The notes: generated by a model from the letters alone, not told the origin. Positions 1 through 12,735 are shown, counted from the first letter of the stretch. The stretch: DNA of 64,000 nucleotides from Acarospora socialis (GCA_025617375.2 JAMYGW020000005.1:1984001-2048000); one strand, 5' to 3'. Program-made: numbers and translations.

Positions 1-253
1 ATATCATAGCGCCCAAAAGCAAAGCCATTTCAAACACCGTCGGTTGACTCTAGTCGACTTGTGTTCCTAGAGAACATGCTTCTCGTGGTTCGCAAGTGAA
101 GATCGATTTCGGTTTGGTAATTGACATCCCCGGAAAGCATCGGTGCAGCGCCTAACAAATAGGGTAACTGTGTCGCGACTATCTCCAGTGTACGCCGGGG
201 TTTGCGCTGCGATTTCTTGCCAAAGCCGAGGAGGGTCTGGTTGCTGCTGACGT

Positions 254-731
254 TCACTCGGGAGAAGAATATGACGAATCCGATCGGGTCGCAGTGTATC
301 TTCGGATTGGTGGTTGAAGTCGAGCAAACTGATCAAAAACGGCTTCCTCCATCTCCTCAGTCGTGATCACATCACCTCTACCTCTTATTGCGTGCTCGAG
401 GTTCGTAACGGCGTCGAAGTCAACATCCTTGATGCTGTCATCGTCCTGCTCTGGTGTCACCGCTGCTCCTGTGTCCTGACCGCTGACCGCATTGGTGTGA
501 CTTGATGTTTGCTCTGAGAGGACATCAATTGGAGCTCATCACCACGAACCAGCACAATAGCGTTGGTCGCAACACACCTAGCCTGGTACTGTAACTCTTC
601 CCGCCATAAGCCCTTTTCTCAGCCAGTGTGCATCCCATCCCGTCCCCTGACGTATCACCCTCTCCAGTCTCAAACGCCGCAACGCTGCTGCCCAAGCCCA
701 CATATGGTGCATAAACAAGCACCAACCTCAT
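254..731 (-). CDS. Possible two-exon hypothetical protein
   Basis: I do not recognise this protein. An ATG at 729-731 opens a frame that can be spliced (donor GTACCA, acceptor GATGAG, intron about 55 bp near 535-590) into a second open exon ending at a TGA at 254. The second exon is acidic and polar, with an EEMEEAVFDQ-like helix, and reads like real coding sequence. The donor and branch site are weak, and other frames stay open further left (stops near 67 and 30), so the true 3' end may lie beyond the window edge. It could equally be a decayed gene. Confidence 0.3.
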
Positions 732-1218
732 CCCTATCCACCTGCCTGCCTTGATCGGCAATCACACGTCCATACGCCCTTCAACGTGCAAACCGGCTGA
801 CGGTAGGTACGGAGGGCTTTGTACAAAGTACTATCGGAGGGGTTTCTTATTGCGATTTGGTCGATATTGAAGTAAGGTAGTCAATGGTCTACCATGCAAA
901 GAGAAGCATGTATGCATCTTGGATAACTATGGTTTGAAACAGCAAAAAGGAGTCCATGATACACCCTCGCCATCTGAGCGGCACGCAAGGTAGCAAACTA
1001 GCCTCATGCGATATAATTTCCGCCCTACGATCCCGAAAAGCCGGAAAGGAGCTCGAGTTTATCAGTTTGATACTCTCAGTAATCTCCAGGTAACTATAGA
1101 CCTTAGGGGGGGGCTACATCTGTCACCGAAGTGACAAAATGTGCATCCTGGACCCAAGTACTGGAGTGCGATGCGATACGCCAGTGATCCACATTACGCC
1201 ATTCCATGTCGTTGGCCC
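732..1218. other. Intergenic, no gene seen
   Basis: No supported gene. This stretch lies downstream of HEL2 (which ends at 1219 on the minus strand) and upstream of the doubtful minus-strand gene to its left. Confidence 0.6.
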
Positions 1219-3760
1219 CTAACCAAATTTGTACAACGTTTGCTTCTTCCCCTTGTTCCCTTTCTTCTTCCCTCCACCTCCTCCTCCTCCTTCTGCAAAC
1301 GCATCACTTTCGTTCTCACTCGCAGCAGCAGCAAGGCCTTGAAAGGCGTTCGAGCTCGACGACGTGCCATTGGCCCAAGGATTCGCACCAGGCGCAGTGT
1401 TCTGATTCCAGCGCACCGCACCACTCGCGTAACCAAGCATGGTGGTATTCGGTTTCGGCGCGGCAGGCAGGGCGGGAAAGGCATCTGAATTCGCCGCATT
1501 TGCGGTTCTAGTGAGTGGGGGCTTGGATGACGGACGGGAAGTGGTGGGTGAAGGCCGCGAGGAGGAGGAGGCGGAAGGAGTGAGCCAGGGTGTGGCGCCT
1601 ACTCGGCCGGCACCTGCGCGGTTGACCGATGCCGATGTCGATGCGGCGGGCGGCATGGGCGGGAAGGGGTTGGCGGCCGCGGCGTTGCCCCAGCTGCCGT
1701 GGCGACTTACCGCCGAGCGCGAGGACTGTTGGGTTGAGCTTTTGAGTTTCAGCACGCGTCGTCCACCGCCGCTTCCGAGGACGGAGGCGGAGGTGGAGGC
1801 CGAAGAACCGGGCAGGATGCCGCTGGGTCCGGGAAGTGTGGGGTAGTCTTCATTGATGGCGCGCCAGTCGTTCCAGGCTTTGAGGAGGTCGCTGCGCTTG
1901 GTGTCGCTTTCGTAGATCTCGGCGAGCTCTTTGATCAGTTTGCCGAGGTCGGCGGAAGGGACGTCAAAGAGGGAGAAGAAGGTGTCGATCAGTTGCGAGG
2001 CGGAAATGGTGGATGTCCGGTAGGCGGAGACTTTGTCGCGGAATTGAGATATTTTGAGCTGGTCGTTGCTCAACATGTTTGATGCTCTTTCGACCACGGC
2101 ATTGTGGCGAAGTCGTCGTGCTTGCTCGTGTGGTGCCACGGCATGTGTAGGAGTTGGAGAAGGTGGACGGTTCGTTGGGTAGGTGGGAGTAGTACCCAGG
2201 TTGAGGGAGTCTATCGGTGGGAATGAAGAGTTGCTAGTGGTGTGCTGTCGTGGTGCGGTGATTGTGGTTGGCTCTGCGCTCGTCCCATTCGATCGTGGTG
2301 CTGGGCCGTTGGAAGTCAGTTGGCCACCAAACGTTCGTGTCGAAACTGACTGAGCGCTTTGAATTGCCATCTGTCTCTGATACGCGAGCTCATCTCTACG
2401 TAGAGGCTGTGCGGTAGAGTGTGGGATTGCTTCGACGTTCGGGTCTCTGCCTCTTCCTCGACCGTGGCCGTCTCGTCTGTTTCGACCATCCTGTTGATGT
2501 GGTGTACGATAATCAAAGGCAGAAATATCCACTCTTCTAGCATCTCTCCGAGCATCCTTGGATAATCCATTCGGGTGTGCTTCTAACTGGTGCGCTTTGA
2601 GGTCCATCTCTGACTCGAATACCACAAACTTCTTCTCCAGGCATTCCTGGTCTAAACAAATAAAGTGATCTTTTCGAAAATGTTCCGCAAGTGAGTTGTA
2701 ATCGACGAAGTACTGTTGCTGCCGCCCATGATTCCTTCGGTCGCAGATATGGCATCTCTCATGCTTATCCCTACAATGTGTATAGAGCTCATCATCGCCG
2801 TAGAAACGTTGTCTACAGAAGCCACACTCGGGATGACCCTTGAATCCGCTTTGATCGACAGCGCCAGGATTATCGTCGCCGAATTTCTCGTGCTTGCGAA
2901 GTTCGCTGACAGTGAAGAGCTCATGCTCATGGGTGAAGACCTTCTTGTTCCTCGTACAAAGGTCGCACATGATCTTGTGGTGCACGCTCTTGACATGGCG
3001 ATGCAAGTCCGGCCAGCCCAGACAGGCGATATCACAATCTTGATCTGGGCAATTGTACCGGAGTAAGAGAACAGTGTCCTCATAGATATCGTTCTTTTCA
3101 TATTTGATCCCCAACGTGTCTTCTTGCTTCACAAAATCCATGTTGTTGAACTCCTCGTATCGTTTCGAGGGGTTGTCCGTAAATACAACAAATTCCGACT
3201 CTGTCTAACCGCACATCGCCATCAGTATTATAATCGCGGAGTGAGATCATGACAGTGACACGTACTCGACAATGCGCGCAAGCCTTTGTCTTGTACAATG
3301 CCCTCAATCTCAAAGCACATATATGACAAGTCCGGTGATTGCAGGGCGCAACCGAATTGTGCACCACTGGCGAAGCGCAAATGAAGCACACCTCAGCTTC
3401 GACGTCAGCATTGTTTCCCTCAACCGCTTCTTCGCCTTCTACATTCTTGTCATCTCTGGTCAGGCGAGCACCAAAGCTGCTACCTCCACCTAAATCTGGA
3501 GGAGGCGACATGGACGTTGTTGTATGATTTGTCGCATTCAGTACAGGTGGCCTGCTGTGTATATTTTCGCCTGCCCTACTGCCTCTTGATCCTCCTCGTC
3601 CACCTCTTCGCCCCCGCCGAGGACTGTCGGATTGAAATCGGGGATGGTGCGCAAACCCTCCATCTCTTCGACCGCCTCTCCCACTAACAACGTGTTGTTC
3701 CTGGCTTGCGGGAGCCGTGGGCGTTGTCGAAGGCGCTGCGTTCTCCACCACCGAAGTCAT
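1219..3760 (-). CDS. HEL2: Hel2/ZNF598-type RING E3 ubiquitin ligase
   Basis: Two exons, 3266-3760 and 1219-3204, with one 61-bp phase-0 intron at 3205-3265, give an 826-residue protein. A C3HC4-like RING finger lies at about residues 125-165 (CFIC...CNHRTCHIC...CAHC) and the splice falls just after it. The family sequence TESEFVVFTDNP resumes exactly at the start of exon 2. A series of C2H2-type fingers follows (CPDQDCDIAC, CDLC, CGFCRQRF, CHIC), and the long tail is Ser/Pro/Gly-rich and ends in a basic GGKKKGNKGKK stretch. Members of this family sense collided ribosomes and ubiquitinate small-subunit proteins to start ribosome quality control in the cytosol. The N-terminus is rich in RGG-like repeats. 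At 826 residues it falls between yeast Hel2 and human ZNF598 in length. Confidence 0.93.
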
Positions 3761-4388
3761 GGTTCGGTGACGAGTTACACGGTGGATTGGTCTGTAAGCA
3801 GAAGACTATCCTTAGACAAGAACGTAAAGACGGACTCTAGAATCGAATGTGCGGCGACAGCTTGTGTCACTTGGATTGTCGATACTCAACATAAATTTAC
3901 GTTGTTATCGTTGGTGGGGTGCAATCGGAATAGTGATAGCGCTAATCCGAATGCGGAAGTGTAGGGCTGAACGCTAGGATTGAAATATCGCAAGTAGGTA
4001 AGGTACTCGTAGAGGGGACGAGAGATGTTGGTTATTCGGCATATAGTACCCAAGGTCACCTCCGCAGTAATTAGATAGCAAGCCAGTACTAAGAGTCTCC
4101 AGTTATTGAAGATGTCGTCAAAAGATATCACGAACCGCAATGCCGCTAACAATGACATCTCAAACCTGCCCCAAGCAAAACACAGCAAAGCTTCCCGCTA
4201 ACTGCAGACGTTATCCAAATCGCTCGCCGAAAGCAGACCCCGCAGACGGCCAGACGCAGAGTGCTTATCGAGTTAGATCACAAAAGCCGATGGTCGTCAA
4301 GAAGCTCTCATGACTCAATTCAGACCAGCCGCCACTTCTATATCCGACGGCTTCCAGTGAACATGGGGCGTAGGGACCCAAGCAAAAG
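3761..4388. other. Intergenic between two minus-strand genes
   Basis: Upstream region of HEL2 and downstream region of the SWIB gene. The open frames here show no domain or codon pattern I can support. Confidence 0.6.
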
Positions 4389-5460
4389 TCACTCGTCCGG
4401 GTTGTAGAGATTCTGGCTAAGAATCTTGTTCATTGTGAACATGTGGATTTTGTCCTGCTTGAACACCGCCCTCATAGCCTCGTCGCATCGGATCTGTCGT
4501 TTGTCGTTCGGATCTTGGAGATCTTTGGCGCGGATGTAGGCCCATATCCTTTTGACGGTCTGAGGGCGGGACAACTGCTGCAGTTAGTAGCTATTACGCC
4601 AAGCTCGAGGTGCGACTTACTGTGGGCTCGCCATCCAGTAGTGCAGAGAGGGGAGCAGATAGCGTCATCGGTTTCTACCCATTTTCAGCGAAAGCGCTCC
4701 AGGATGCGGTCTTCAACTTACATGGAACCCCCCGCTTCGATTCACTTCCTTATCTTCGACGTCGGACCCCGAGCCTTCAACGCCGCTGTCGTCTTCTGAC
4801 TTGATCTTCTTGGCAGTCTTCTTCTTGACCGGGCTCTTCTTCTTCTTGACGATCACGCTCTTCCTGTTGGTACCGCCTCTGGTAGGTCTGGCTCGGCTGT
4901 TTTCTTCGGCCTGCAGTCTTGCCGCAAACAACGCATCCTCATCCAGCGGCTCGGCTTTCCGCTTTTTCTTAGGCGGTGTGTCGACTACGTCTGAAAGTGC
5001 TTCCTCGTCCTTTTCATCTCTGTCGTGATGAACCTTTGGGCCTGGTGAAGAGGGCTGCTGTACAGACTCTGTAGCTTCTTCCTTAACAGTCACGGCATGA
5101 CCGTTAGTTGCCGGCTTGGGCAAAGTGACCTCTGTCACTTTCGGCGATTGGGTCTTCTCGGCGTGAAACTTATCGAAGCGGACCATGATAAGCTCTTTGA
5201 TGGCGGCCTGAGCAAAAAATCAGTACAATTCGAGGGTAGACTGATAGATGACTTGGCCTACCTTTTGCGGGGTTATATCATATTCGACGGCCTGCTGAAG
5301 CCCTTTCCTGATACGCTTCTCCGAAATCGTGTTCAGGTCACTGGCAGCAAGAATGGAGTCGATTATGGTGGCATAAGCCGCTTCGACCTCAGGCGGTACT
5401 AGTGCAGAAGTCAGTCAACCGTTCTTTATCTGTTATGCGCCAGGAGGTAATACAAGCCAT
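4389..5460 (-). CDS. DEK_C plus SWIB/MDM2 domain protein (Tri1/Uaf30-like)
   Basis: Five exons: 5454-5460, 5262-5398, 4722-5207, 4621-4674 and 4389-4574, giving 289 residues. The first exon is only 7 bases (ATG GCT T). Splicing it to 5398 gives MALPPEVEAAY and keeps the frame. Residues about 5-70 form a DEK_C helical domain. A Lys-rich, charged linker with nuclear-signal-like runs (PPKKKRK, KKKKSPVKKK) follows, and the last 80 residues form a SWIB fold (LSAPLSALLDGEP, RPQTVKRIWAYIR, LQDPNDKRQIRCDE, FTMNKILSQNL). Yeast relatives are Tri1 and the rDNA transcription subunit Uaf30, so a nuclear chromatin or Pol I role is likely; which one is inference. Every junction agrees with the domain sequence, including a 46-bp intron. 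Confidence 0.88.
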
Positions 5461-6223
5461 TTTTCTGGAGTATGGACCAGCGTGGTCGTGTCAGTAAATT
5501 TGTCGACGAACAGCTCGCCAGGCTTCAGAGCCCTCTCGAAGTGTATGTGGTGATGGTAAGAAGGGCGGGTAGGTGAGGTCGGATGATCAGATAAAAGCGA
5601 GCCCTCGAGACTGACAGGCGCTTGTTGCGGCCTTGGAAGATCACATTGAATCCTCTAACGCATCGAAGTACAAGGGTTAGAGATGATAAAAGTACGACAC
5701 TGTATTTCGAGGCAGTGGTATCTCTAGCAATAGAAAGAGGAGATTGTTTGTTTTCACAATGATCTATCACTGATACTTTGTTAATGGGAAGAGGTCCAGA
5801 TCGGCAATTGGACTGATCGGTCCGTCTTCGCTTAGTCCCGCTCCCTCTCTGCGCGTGGGGTAAACACGAGAAGAGAACGGATATGCGCTTAATGGCATGC
5901 CATATTTTCATAAGAATGCGTCAAGAGAGAGAACAACATATCTATGATAGTCTCTGAGTTATACTCACCAAAATGCCGTTTCTATACGAGGATCATCCCG
6001 ACCGGTAAGTTAATGCTGAGATGGGGTGCCTCTTCGGGGAAGACAACGGGCTCGAATGCTGACTAAGCTAAGCGAGACTGCCCTGCGGAACACAAAAAGT
6101 TCAACGTCAAAATTGCCCCTCGTGCAAAGTAAACACCTACCTAATAATTACTACCTCTGGTCGACTGTACGTGATTCCGCTCAACCGTACTATCTACCTG
6201 CGAAGCCGTGATAAGTAGACAAT
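5461..6223. promoter_or_regulatory. Divergent intergenic region, SWIB gene / eIF3b
   Basis: About 760 bases separate the SWIB start (5460, minus) from the eIF3b start (6224, plus), so both promoters should lie here. On the minus strand a frame from about 5640 down to a TAA near 5438 stays open and reads ALKPGELFVDKF... into the SWIB first exon in another phase. I could not build a credible start for it and treat it as unassigned. Confidence 0.5.
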
Positions 6224-8606
6224 ATGGCACCAAGCTTCGATACCCTTCGCGATGAGGATTCCTATGACGATGAGGACGAGGAGATTGACTTCTCTGGTTC
6301 GTGAAGCCCTCGCACTGGGAGGACTCGGAGTTGACATGGTGTTCCACAGATTTGAGGGAGCAATATGAAGTTCGATTAGAGGAAGGCCTGGATGCGTTTG
6401 TGGTCATCGATGGCCTCCCCATTGTTCCTGAGGACAGCAAGCAGAAGCTGGTTAAATTCTTACTGCGCAAGCTCAACACCGTGGGGAAGACGAAGGAGGA
6501 GTCTATATACATGCCTTTGAACGATAAGAAGATGTCTGAAGGGTGAGATATTAGGAATTCATGCTCCTAAGTCTTCAACTGATGCCAGTCTAGTTTCGCT
6601 TTCGTAGAATATCAAACTCCGGAACAAGCAATCGCAGCCACCAAAGCCCTACATGGCACCGCACTCGACAAGAAGCACACCCTCGCTGTCAACAAGCTGA
6701 CCGACATCGATCGATATGGGCGTGAAGGTCGCATCGACGACGAGTACCAGCCACCTTACATCGAACCCTTCAGTGAAAAGGAACACCTTCGGTGGTGGCT
6801 GGGCGATCCAAGCGGACGGGATCAATTCGTCATGTATCGAGGAGAAAGTGTTGGTGTGTTCTGGAACAAGAAAAAGGACCCGCCGGAGAACATTGTAGAT
6901 CGACAACACTGGACCGAGTCTTTTGTACAATGGTCGCCATTGGGTACATATCTCACGTCAATGCACGCGCAAGGTGTACAGCTCTGGGGAGGTCCATCAT
7001 GGCAACGGCAGAAGCGTTTTGCGCATCCGTTCGTCAATATGGTCGATTTCTCTCCTGGCGAAAAGTACCTAACGACGTGGTCATTCAAGCCGATACAAGT
7101 TGAAGAGGGCCACCCCATCTTTACCCTAGAAGAAGACGGAAAGAACTATATCATCTGGGATGTTGCTACCGGCAAGGTTCTCCGTTCCTTCCAAACGCAT
7201 GATATTCCGGGTCCGACTGTGGACGAGACCGGTCAGCCGGTAAAAAAGAAGATTGCGTGGCCAGCGTTCAAGTGGTCCGCTGATGACAAATACGTCGCTC
7301 GTATGTTAGAAGGGCAGTCAATCTCGGTTTATGAACTGCCTAGAATGAACCTGCTAGATAAGACGTCAATTAAGATTGAAGGAGTCAAGGACTTTGAGTG
7401 GGCTCCTGCCAATCCCCAACGAGATGGGATCAAGACGTACGAACAACTCTTCTGCTACTGGACACCCGAGATCGGCAGCAATCCGGCCAAAGTCGGGCTG
7501 ATGAGTATCCCATCCAAAGAAATCGTTCGCACAAGAAATCTGTTCAACGTCTCGGACGCCAAACTACACTGGCAGTCACAAGCCGCCTATGTCTGTGTCA
7601 AGGTCGACAGACACTCCAAATCCAAAAAGTCGCTCGCCACAAACCTAGAGATTTTCCGAGTAAGGGAGAAAGGGGTTCCGGTTGAGGTTGTTGACTCGAT
7701 CAAAGATACTGTTATCAATTTCGCTTGGGAGCCAAAAGGTGACCGTTTCGTACTGATTACGACCGGGGAGGTTCTCGTTGCAACGGCTGTACCACCAAAG
7801 ACATCAGTTTCGTTCTTCTGCCCAGAGAGAATCAAAGGAGCAGGCGTCGGCAACTTCAAACACATACGGACAGTTGACAAGAAGAACAGCAACGCTATCT
7901 ATTGGTCACCCAAAGGACGTTTCGTCGTGGTTGCTACAGTCCACTCACAGCAGAATTTCGACCTTGACTTTTGGGATCTCGACTTTGAGGGAGAAAAGCC
8001 CGAGAGCGATAAGGATTTGACGGCCAATTTACAGCTCATGAATACAGCAGATCATTACGGAGTGACTGACATTGACTGGGACCCGACCGGTCGATATGTG
8101 GCGACAAGCGCCAGCATGTGGAAGCACTCGGTCAGTAACATTAGGCCTAGATCTATTTCAGACTAGGGAGCTAACGCAGAGAACAGATGGAAAACGGATA
8201 TCACCTTTACGACTTCAAAGGCGAACCACTACGCGAAGAGCCCATTGAGAAATTCAAGCAGCTTCTATGGCGCCCTCGGCCGCCAACGCTCCTTTCCAAG
8301 GAAGAGCAGAAACAGATCCGGAAGAATCTCCGCGAGTACAGCAAAGACTTTGACGAGGAAGACAAATACGCCGTCGACATCGCCAACTCTGCAATCGTCG
8401 AACAACGGAAGAGATTGCTCAACGAGTGGTTGGCATGGAGGGAACGTGAACAGGAGGATCTACGGGATGAGCGGAGGGAGCTTGGTTTGCCAGAAGATCC
8501 TGAGGAGGAGGCGGCCGCGGAGAAGGGAGCGGATGGGGAGCAAGATGCGGTGGTTGAGGAGATTGTGGAAGAGATTGTGGAAGAGACGGAGGAGATTGTG
8601 TCATGA
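6224..8606 (+). CDS. PRT1: Translation initiation factor eIF3 subunit b (Prt1)
   Basis: Four exons: 6224-6296, 6350-6542, 6594-8130 and 8187-8606. They give 740 residues, the usual fungal length. The acidic N-terminus ([14 protein letters not shown]) precedes an RRM at about residues 40-130, where [14 protein letters not shown] is the RNP1 region. A WD-like beta-propeller follows (for example [22 protein letters not shown] is the family hallmark start). The tail has the ELLRRP-type segment and an acidic EEIVEE repeat. eIF3b scaffolds the eIF3 complex on the 40S subunit and is essential for start-site scanning. All three introns keep phase and restore conserved sequence. The C-terminal acidic repeats come from short direct repeats in the DNA. 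Confidence 0.97.
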
Positions 8607-9779
8607 GTCAAAGCGTAGAGTAGGAGGAGTAACAATACTGTGTAGGAGTGGGGTGCATGATGCTCCCTTTCACCAGTTGATGGATTGAAGTTGTCTGGGT
8701 ATGAAGTGCCCAGGATTGCAACATAGGAATTCACGCAAGGGTTTCACACCAGAGTAGCTAGGGTAGTACGCCGTCAATCTAGCAAGGGCATTTTCTCGCT
8801 CCAAGTCGCAGTAATCGAGTAACCTTCAAGAAGGAGATCGTACTCCCCGTCTGGCGAAAGGAAACCATTTCGCGCATTACTACCCTATCAGTTTTGTTGG
8901 CCTCGCTTCCGCCGATCACCAAGTCCAGGACTGTCACCCTGCATTCTTCAACTTCCCACGGTACGATCATCCCTCAACAAAATCATGACAATGGAAAGAT
9001 ATGGATTGGAGTTCACCGCATACATCGATAGTCAATCATAAGTTAATCCTGAAGCTGACCCGTAGCTGAAATATGACCGAAATGACGTGCAGCGGCCTCA
9101 ATCTCTTCCAATTCCAAGCTCACCTTGGCATCTAAACACACCTATGTTCACGAACGAGAAATAATTAGTGGAAGATGACATCCCTTGTGAGAGCCGAGCT
9201 CGTCACTTTCCTACCAGTAAGGCCCGCAACGTGCTGCACCCATGCAGCCTTGGGGTTTCTGTTACGTTATGGCTTGCCCTTGTGCCACAGCCATTGATGA
9301 CCGTTGAGAACACAAGACTGACGCCATTTCTCTCCGAGTGAATCATAACATGCGCCTTTCAGTTCACTGGGATCTTAAAAGGATCGAGATTTTCTGTTTT
9401 CTTGTGTCTGACACTGCTCTCTCGAAGCAGCCTTATCATTTTGTCTTTCAGAGCAAAAATCCAGTACGATATCTTGCTCCATCTCTCTCACATACTTTCT
9501 CCGCCCCAGAATCTGACCAGTCAGTATCACTCAGCGTCAGGCTTGTTACGTCCAAGCTCTGAACCAGATTATCTGATCTCAGGGTCCAAGACGAGCACCT
9601 ACTTAGTGTCCGCACGCTACAAAAATTCAATTTGGCTCTAGCTAGCAGTGTCCAGGGCAAAAACTCAAAACTTCACCTCACCTCACCTCACCATTTCTAT
9701 CCAACATACGAAACACCCCTCGGACTCACTAAACCCCAGCCTACAAACAACCCCGAGTCCTCCTCATCGACCAACCACC
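8607..9779. other. Intergenic, eIF3b 3' side and DUF3602 gene 5' side
   Basis: No gene supported. It contains a TTAGTGTCCGCACG motif at 9603-9616, resembling the core of the inverted repeats at 22.7 kb and 54.7 kb, and a (CTCAC)n run at 9673-9692 in the likely 5' leader of the next gene. Confidence 0.55.
9673..9692 (+). repeat. (CACCT)n pentanucleotide microsatellite
   Basis: Four tandem CACCT units sit about 90 bases before the ATG at 9780. The same motif recurs at 32013-32040. Confidence 0.8.
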
Positions 9780-10491
9780 ATGACTACCAACACCCAAGCC
9801 CCAGACTCAACCCGCGTCTCCTACGGCCGCGGCGGCGCCGGTGCCTACCTCTCCGTCCATCTCTCATGCCATTCCTTTCATCCTTCCCTCCCTCCCCTTC
9901 CTCCCTACCCCATCTCATCTCCTCACCCTACATCACCAAACCGACACACTAACTCACCCCTCTCACCAAAAAGGAAACATCTCCAGCAAACCCCACGACA
10001 ACCCCGCCGACCTCGTGACGCCGACCATCAAATCCCCCACCTACACCACCGGCCGCGGCGGCACGGGCAACATGGCGAGAAACGACCCGACCAACCCGGC
10101 CATCGCGCGCGAGCGGCAGGATGTGGCGTCCCTGCCGAGGAGGATGAGTGAGGGGGAAAGTCACTTTGGTCGAGGTACGTCTTGTTCTCTTTTCGTTCGC
10201 ACCCGGCTGGGAGGAAGGGTTTTTAGTCTTGAAGACGCACTGGCGGATCGGGAGGTGTTGAGTGAGATGAGAGAATAGGGGCTGATATGTCTGGGAGGGA
10301 CAGGTGGGGCGGCGAATACGATCCGACCATCGGCGGAGGAGATTGCGCGCGCGAAGGAGGAAAATGCGCGCATCGAGCAGGCGGCGAGGGAGAGGGAACT
10401 GAAGGGGAAGGGGAAGCTGGACGGGGAGAAGGAGGTGAGGGGCCTGGCGGATAAGGGGAAGGGGTTGTTGGGGAAGGGAGTCGGCAAGTGA
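9780..10491 (+). CDS. DUF3602 / PAR32-like small protein
   Basis: Three exons (9780-9840, 9974-10174, 10304-10491) encode 149 residues. The family signature is a repeated YGRGGAGN-type box. It occurs at about residues 16-24 (SYGRGGAGNI, built across intron 1), as TTGRGGTGNM, and as FGRGGAANT (built across intron 2). The third exon is Lys/Glu-rich and ends KGLLGKGVGK. Yeast Par32 has the same boxes, is phosphorylated downstream of TORC1 and controls ammonium transporters. Most filamentous-fungal members have no assigned role, so function here is inference. Both introns are about 130 bases, longer than elsewhere in the window. Confidence 0.85.
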
Positions 10492-12735
10492 GATCTGATC
10501 CGTGGGTGTTGGGATACGAAGGCGAAAAAGGCGCGAAGGACTGGGAGATCGGGCTTAGGGTGCGGATGGTTTGGGAATGGGGGGCGAAAAGCGATTTGGA
10601 GTTTTGCGAGTTTGGTTATGCTCTTGGTTTCGGAGCTTGGTGGAGTAGATAATTACTATTAGTTTCAGGGTTGCGGACGAAAAGCATCGACTATTCTTTC
10701 GACTTGTAACCTGTTTAGATTCGGTGGTGAAGATGTGCTGCTGCTCTCTATCCCATTGAGAGTCTAGAAGAGTGATCAGGTGGATCACCATCTTTCTAGG
10801 TCGTAAACATTTGCCAAGTTCCTGGAAGTACATAACAGTGTCCGTACATATTTTCCAATTGGTTTCGACCCGCAGATTCAATCAAATACGAGCCAAAACC
10901 ATGAATTGCTTCGTGCTGATACAGATTCAAGACTGACATATTCGAATTTGAAGACATCTGTCAGAAGGAACTGTAGAGGAGAAAGGGTCCAGGTCCTCAC
11001 AAAGGTGAGGCAAACACTATAGTTCCAGGTGGTAAATGTATAATATGCCGCGAGAATCTCGACCCAGTTCCTCATCGACCCAAGCCTTCACGCGTCCCTT
11101 CTTCTCGGCATACACGACTCGCTGCCTGGCTCTTGAACGACTGGCATCGAGGCCCTTGGCAACGCACATTGCCGTGATCTCTTGAATTTTCTTCTCCTCG
11201 CCGAAGGTCTATCCAAGATTTGAAGACCAAAAGGGTCTTGGAAGTCGTCCTGGACACGACTGGATCAAATATCTGCAGTCATTTATCCAACACACCTGGC
11301 TGTAATCCTGCGATCATATGATTGCTTGGATTGACCTAAAGTTGTTGTGACGGCCTCGGTAGCAATTTCCCTGATCTTGCTCCGCAGGTTTGCTGTATTA
11401 TTACAACGACGTTGAAATTCGGAAATTCGAATCTTTCGCTCCGGGCGATGCTTTGCTTTTTGCCAGATTAAAGTACGACTCAGATGTAGTTCAAATATAA
11501 CAACCCCGTAGACCGGGCTGAATCCGAGGTCTTGACATACCGCCGTGTCGATCAGACCTTTGACTCGAAGGTCGCTCATGATTGGGACAAATATTCAAAG
11601 ACAATGAGTTGAGCTAGGGGCGAAACCAGTACTATTGAAAGCCCTCAGAATGGTGATGATAAGTAGGTGTCCTTATTTTCGTCTTTGTGAGTAAAAATGA
11701 GCGAAGTGAACTTCTTAGTGAACTTCACCAGAGAAGCGACTGAAGGACAGCAGAATTGAAGCAACTTTGGTTCTGACCTCAAACCAAGGCGAATACAATC
11801 TGACGATAGAGTTATCGACTGAGATCTCCGGCCCCAAGAAGGCTCAGACCATGGGAGAGAAGCTCATCCATGCGAGGATAGGAGCGCAATAAAGTCTCAG
11901 CAAAATGATTGCTAGGTGTTATTTTGCCATGTCCTCTTGGCTAACCGTCAAGAATCTGTTGTAACTCTGATGTGATGATCGGATAGGAAGGAAAGGCAAA
12001 CCAGTATCCAAAGGTACCTCCATGACAACCGCGGTGGCTCCGGTAACCACCGGCGGCTGTACATTTGTTCGGCGGCGGCGAAGATTTTTAACTGAGTAGT
12101 CATGAAGTGAAGTTCTCCGTAGTGAAGGAGGAGCACAAACAGAAAGCAGGACAGTGGCTGCAGCCTAAAATACGCAGCATCGCGTTTCAATCCATGCTCC
12201 GACATGGGTACAATGCAAGATATAATGTAAGAATAGATAAGAACAGCTAAAACATGAGCAAGTGTAAGAATGAACGGAAAGGGCAGCTGCCCGGATTGGA
12301 AAGAGAGAGCGAAGTCAAAAGAAAAACCAGTGCGTGATGTGTAAAGAAGAGAGTGGTTCGAAGGGAGTAAGAGGAGGATTTAAGGTGCGTAAGTGCTAGA
12401 GTGAATAGGGGCCAAGAACAATAGGATGCGCTGACCCTTGTGTGAATGGAATGAAAGAAGTCATTCACGTGTGCTGAGCTTAGATGTCAGGCCGGAGAGG
12501 ATGAAGAACTGCTGTAGCGCTGTTGGGAACACAAGCATAGTATGTCCTAAGTTGCTAGAGCATAATTGTTGCGTATATAGATGCTGTTAGCTGTAGTGAA
12601 GAGATAAGTATAAGCCACTAATGAAGTCGAGCATAGTGATGATTCTAGATATTGTTATGGCCGCGAAGAATGGCTACGATGTCGACGCTGCCGATACTGG
12701 ACATACGCCGCCGTAGTAGCATATTGTACAGGATC
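10492..12735. other. Gene-poor stretch with a possible decayed gene
   Basis: No intact gene. On the minus strand, 11579 down to about 10990 holds coding-looking pieces: an ATG-started exon (MSDLRVKGLIDTA, donor GTATGT at about 11540), a piece reading NLRSKIREIATEAV near 11370, and a piece reading GEEKKIQEITAMCVAKGLDA near 11180. They sit in different frames with stops between them and cannot be joined by plausible introns. I read this as a relic or a fast-evolving gene I cannot model. 11600-12735 shows nothing recognisable. Confidence 0.35.

Noticed and set aside
1439-1846. 135-codon plus-strand frame antisense to HEL2
   Set aside because: It lies inside the low-complexity coding tail of HEL2 and has biased shadow composition with no domain.
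3886-4188. 100-codon minus-strand frame between HEL2 and the SWIB gene
   Set aside because: No domain, no splice context and ordinary random-frame composition.
5525-5911. 128-codon minus-strand frame in the SWIB/eIF3b promoter region
   Set aside because: Although parts look protein-like, no start, splice set or family could be found, and it overlaps two divergent promoters.
8207-8734. 175-codon minus-strand frame antisense to eIF3b
   Set aside because: It is a mirror of the acidic eIF3b tail (Ser-rich shadow).
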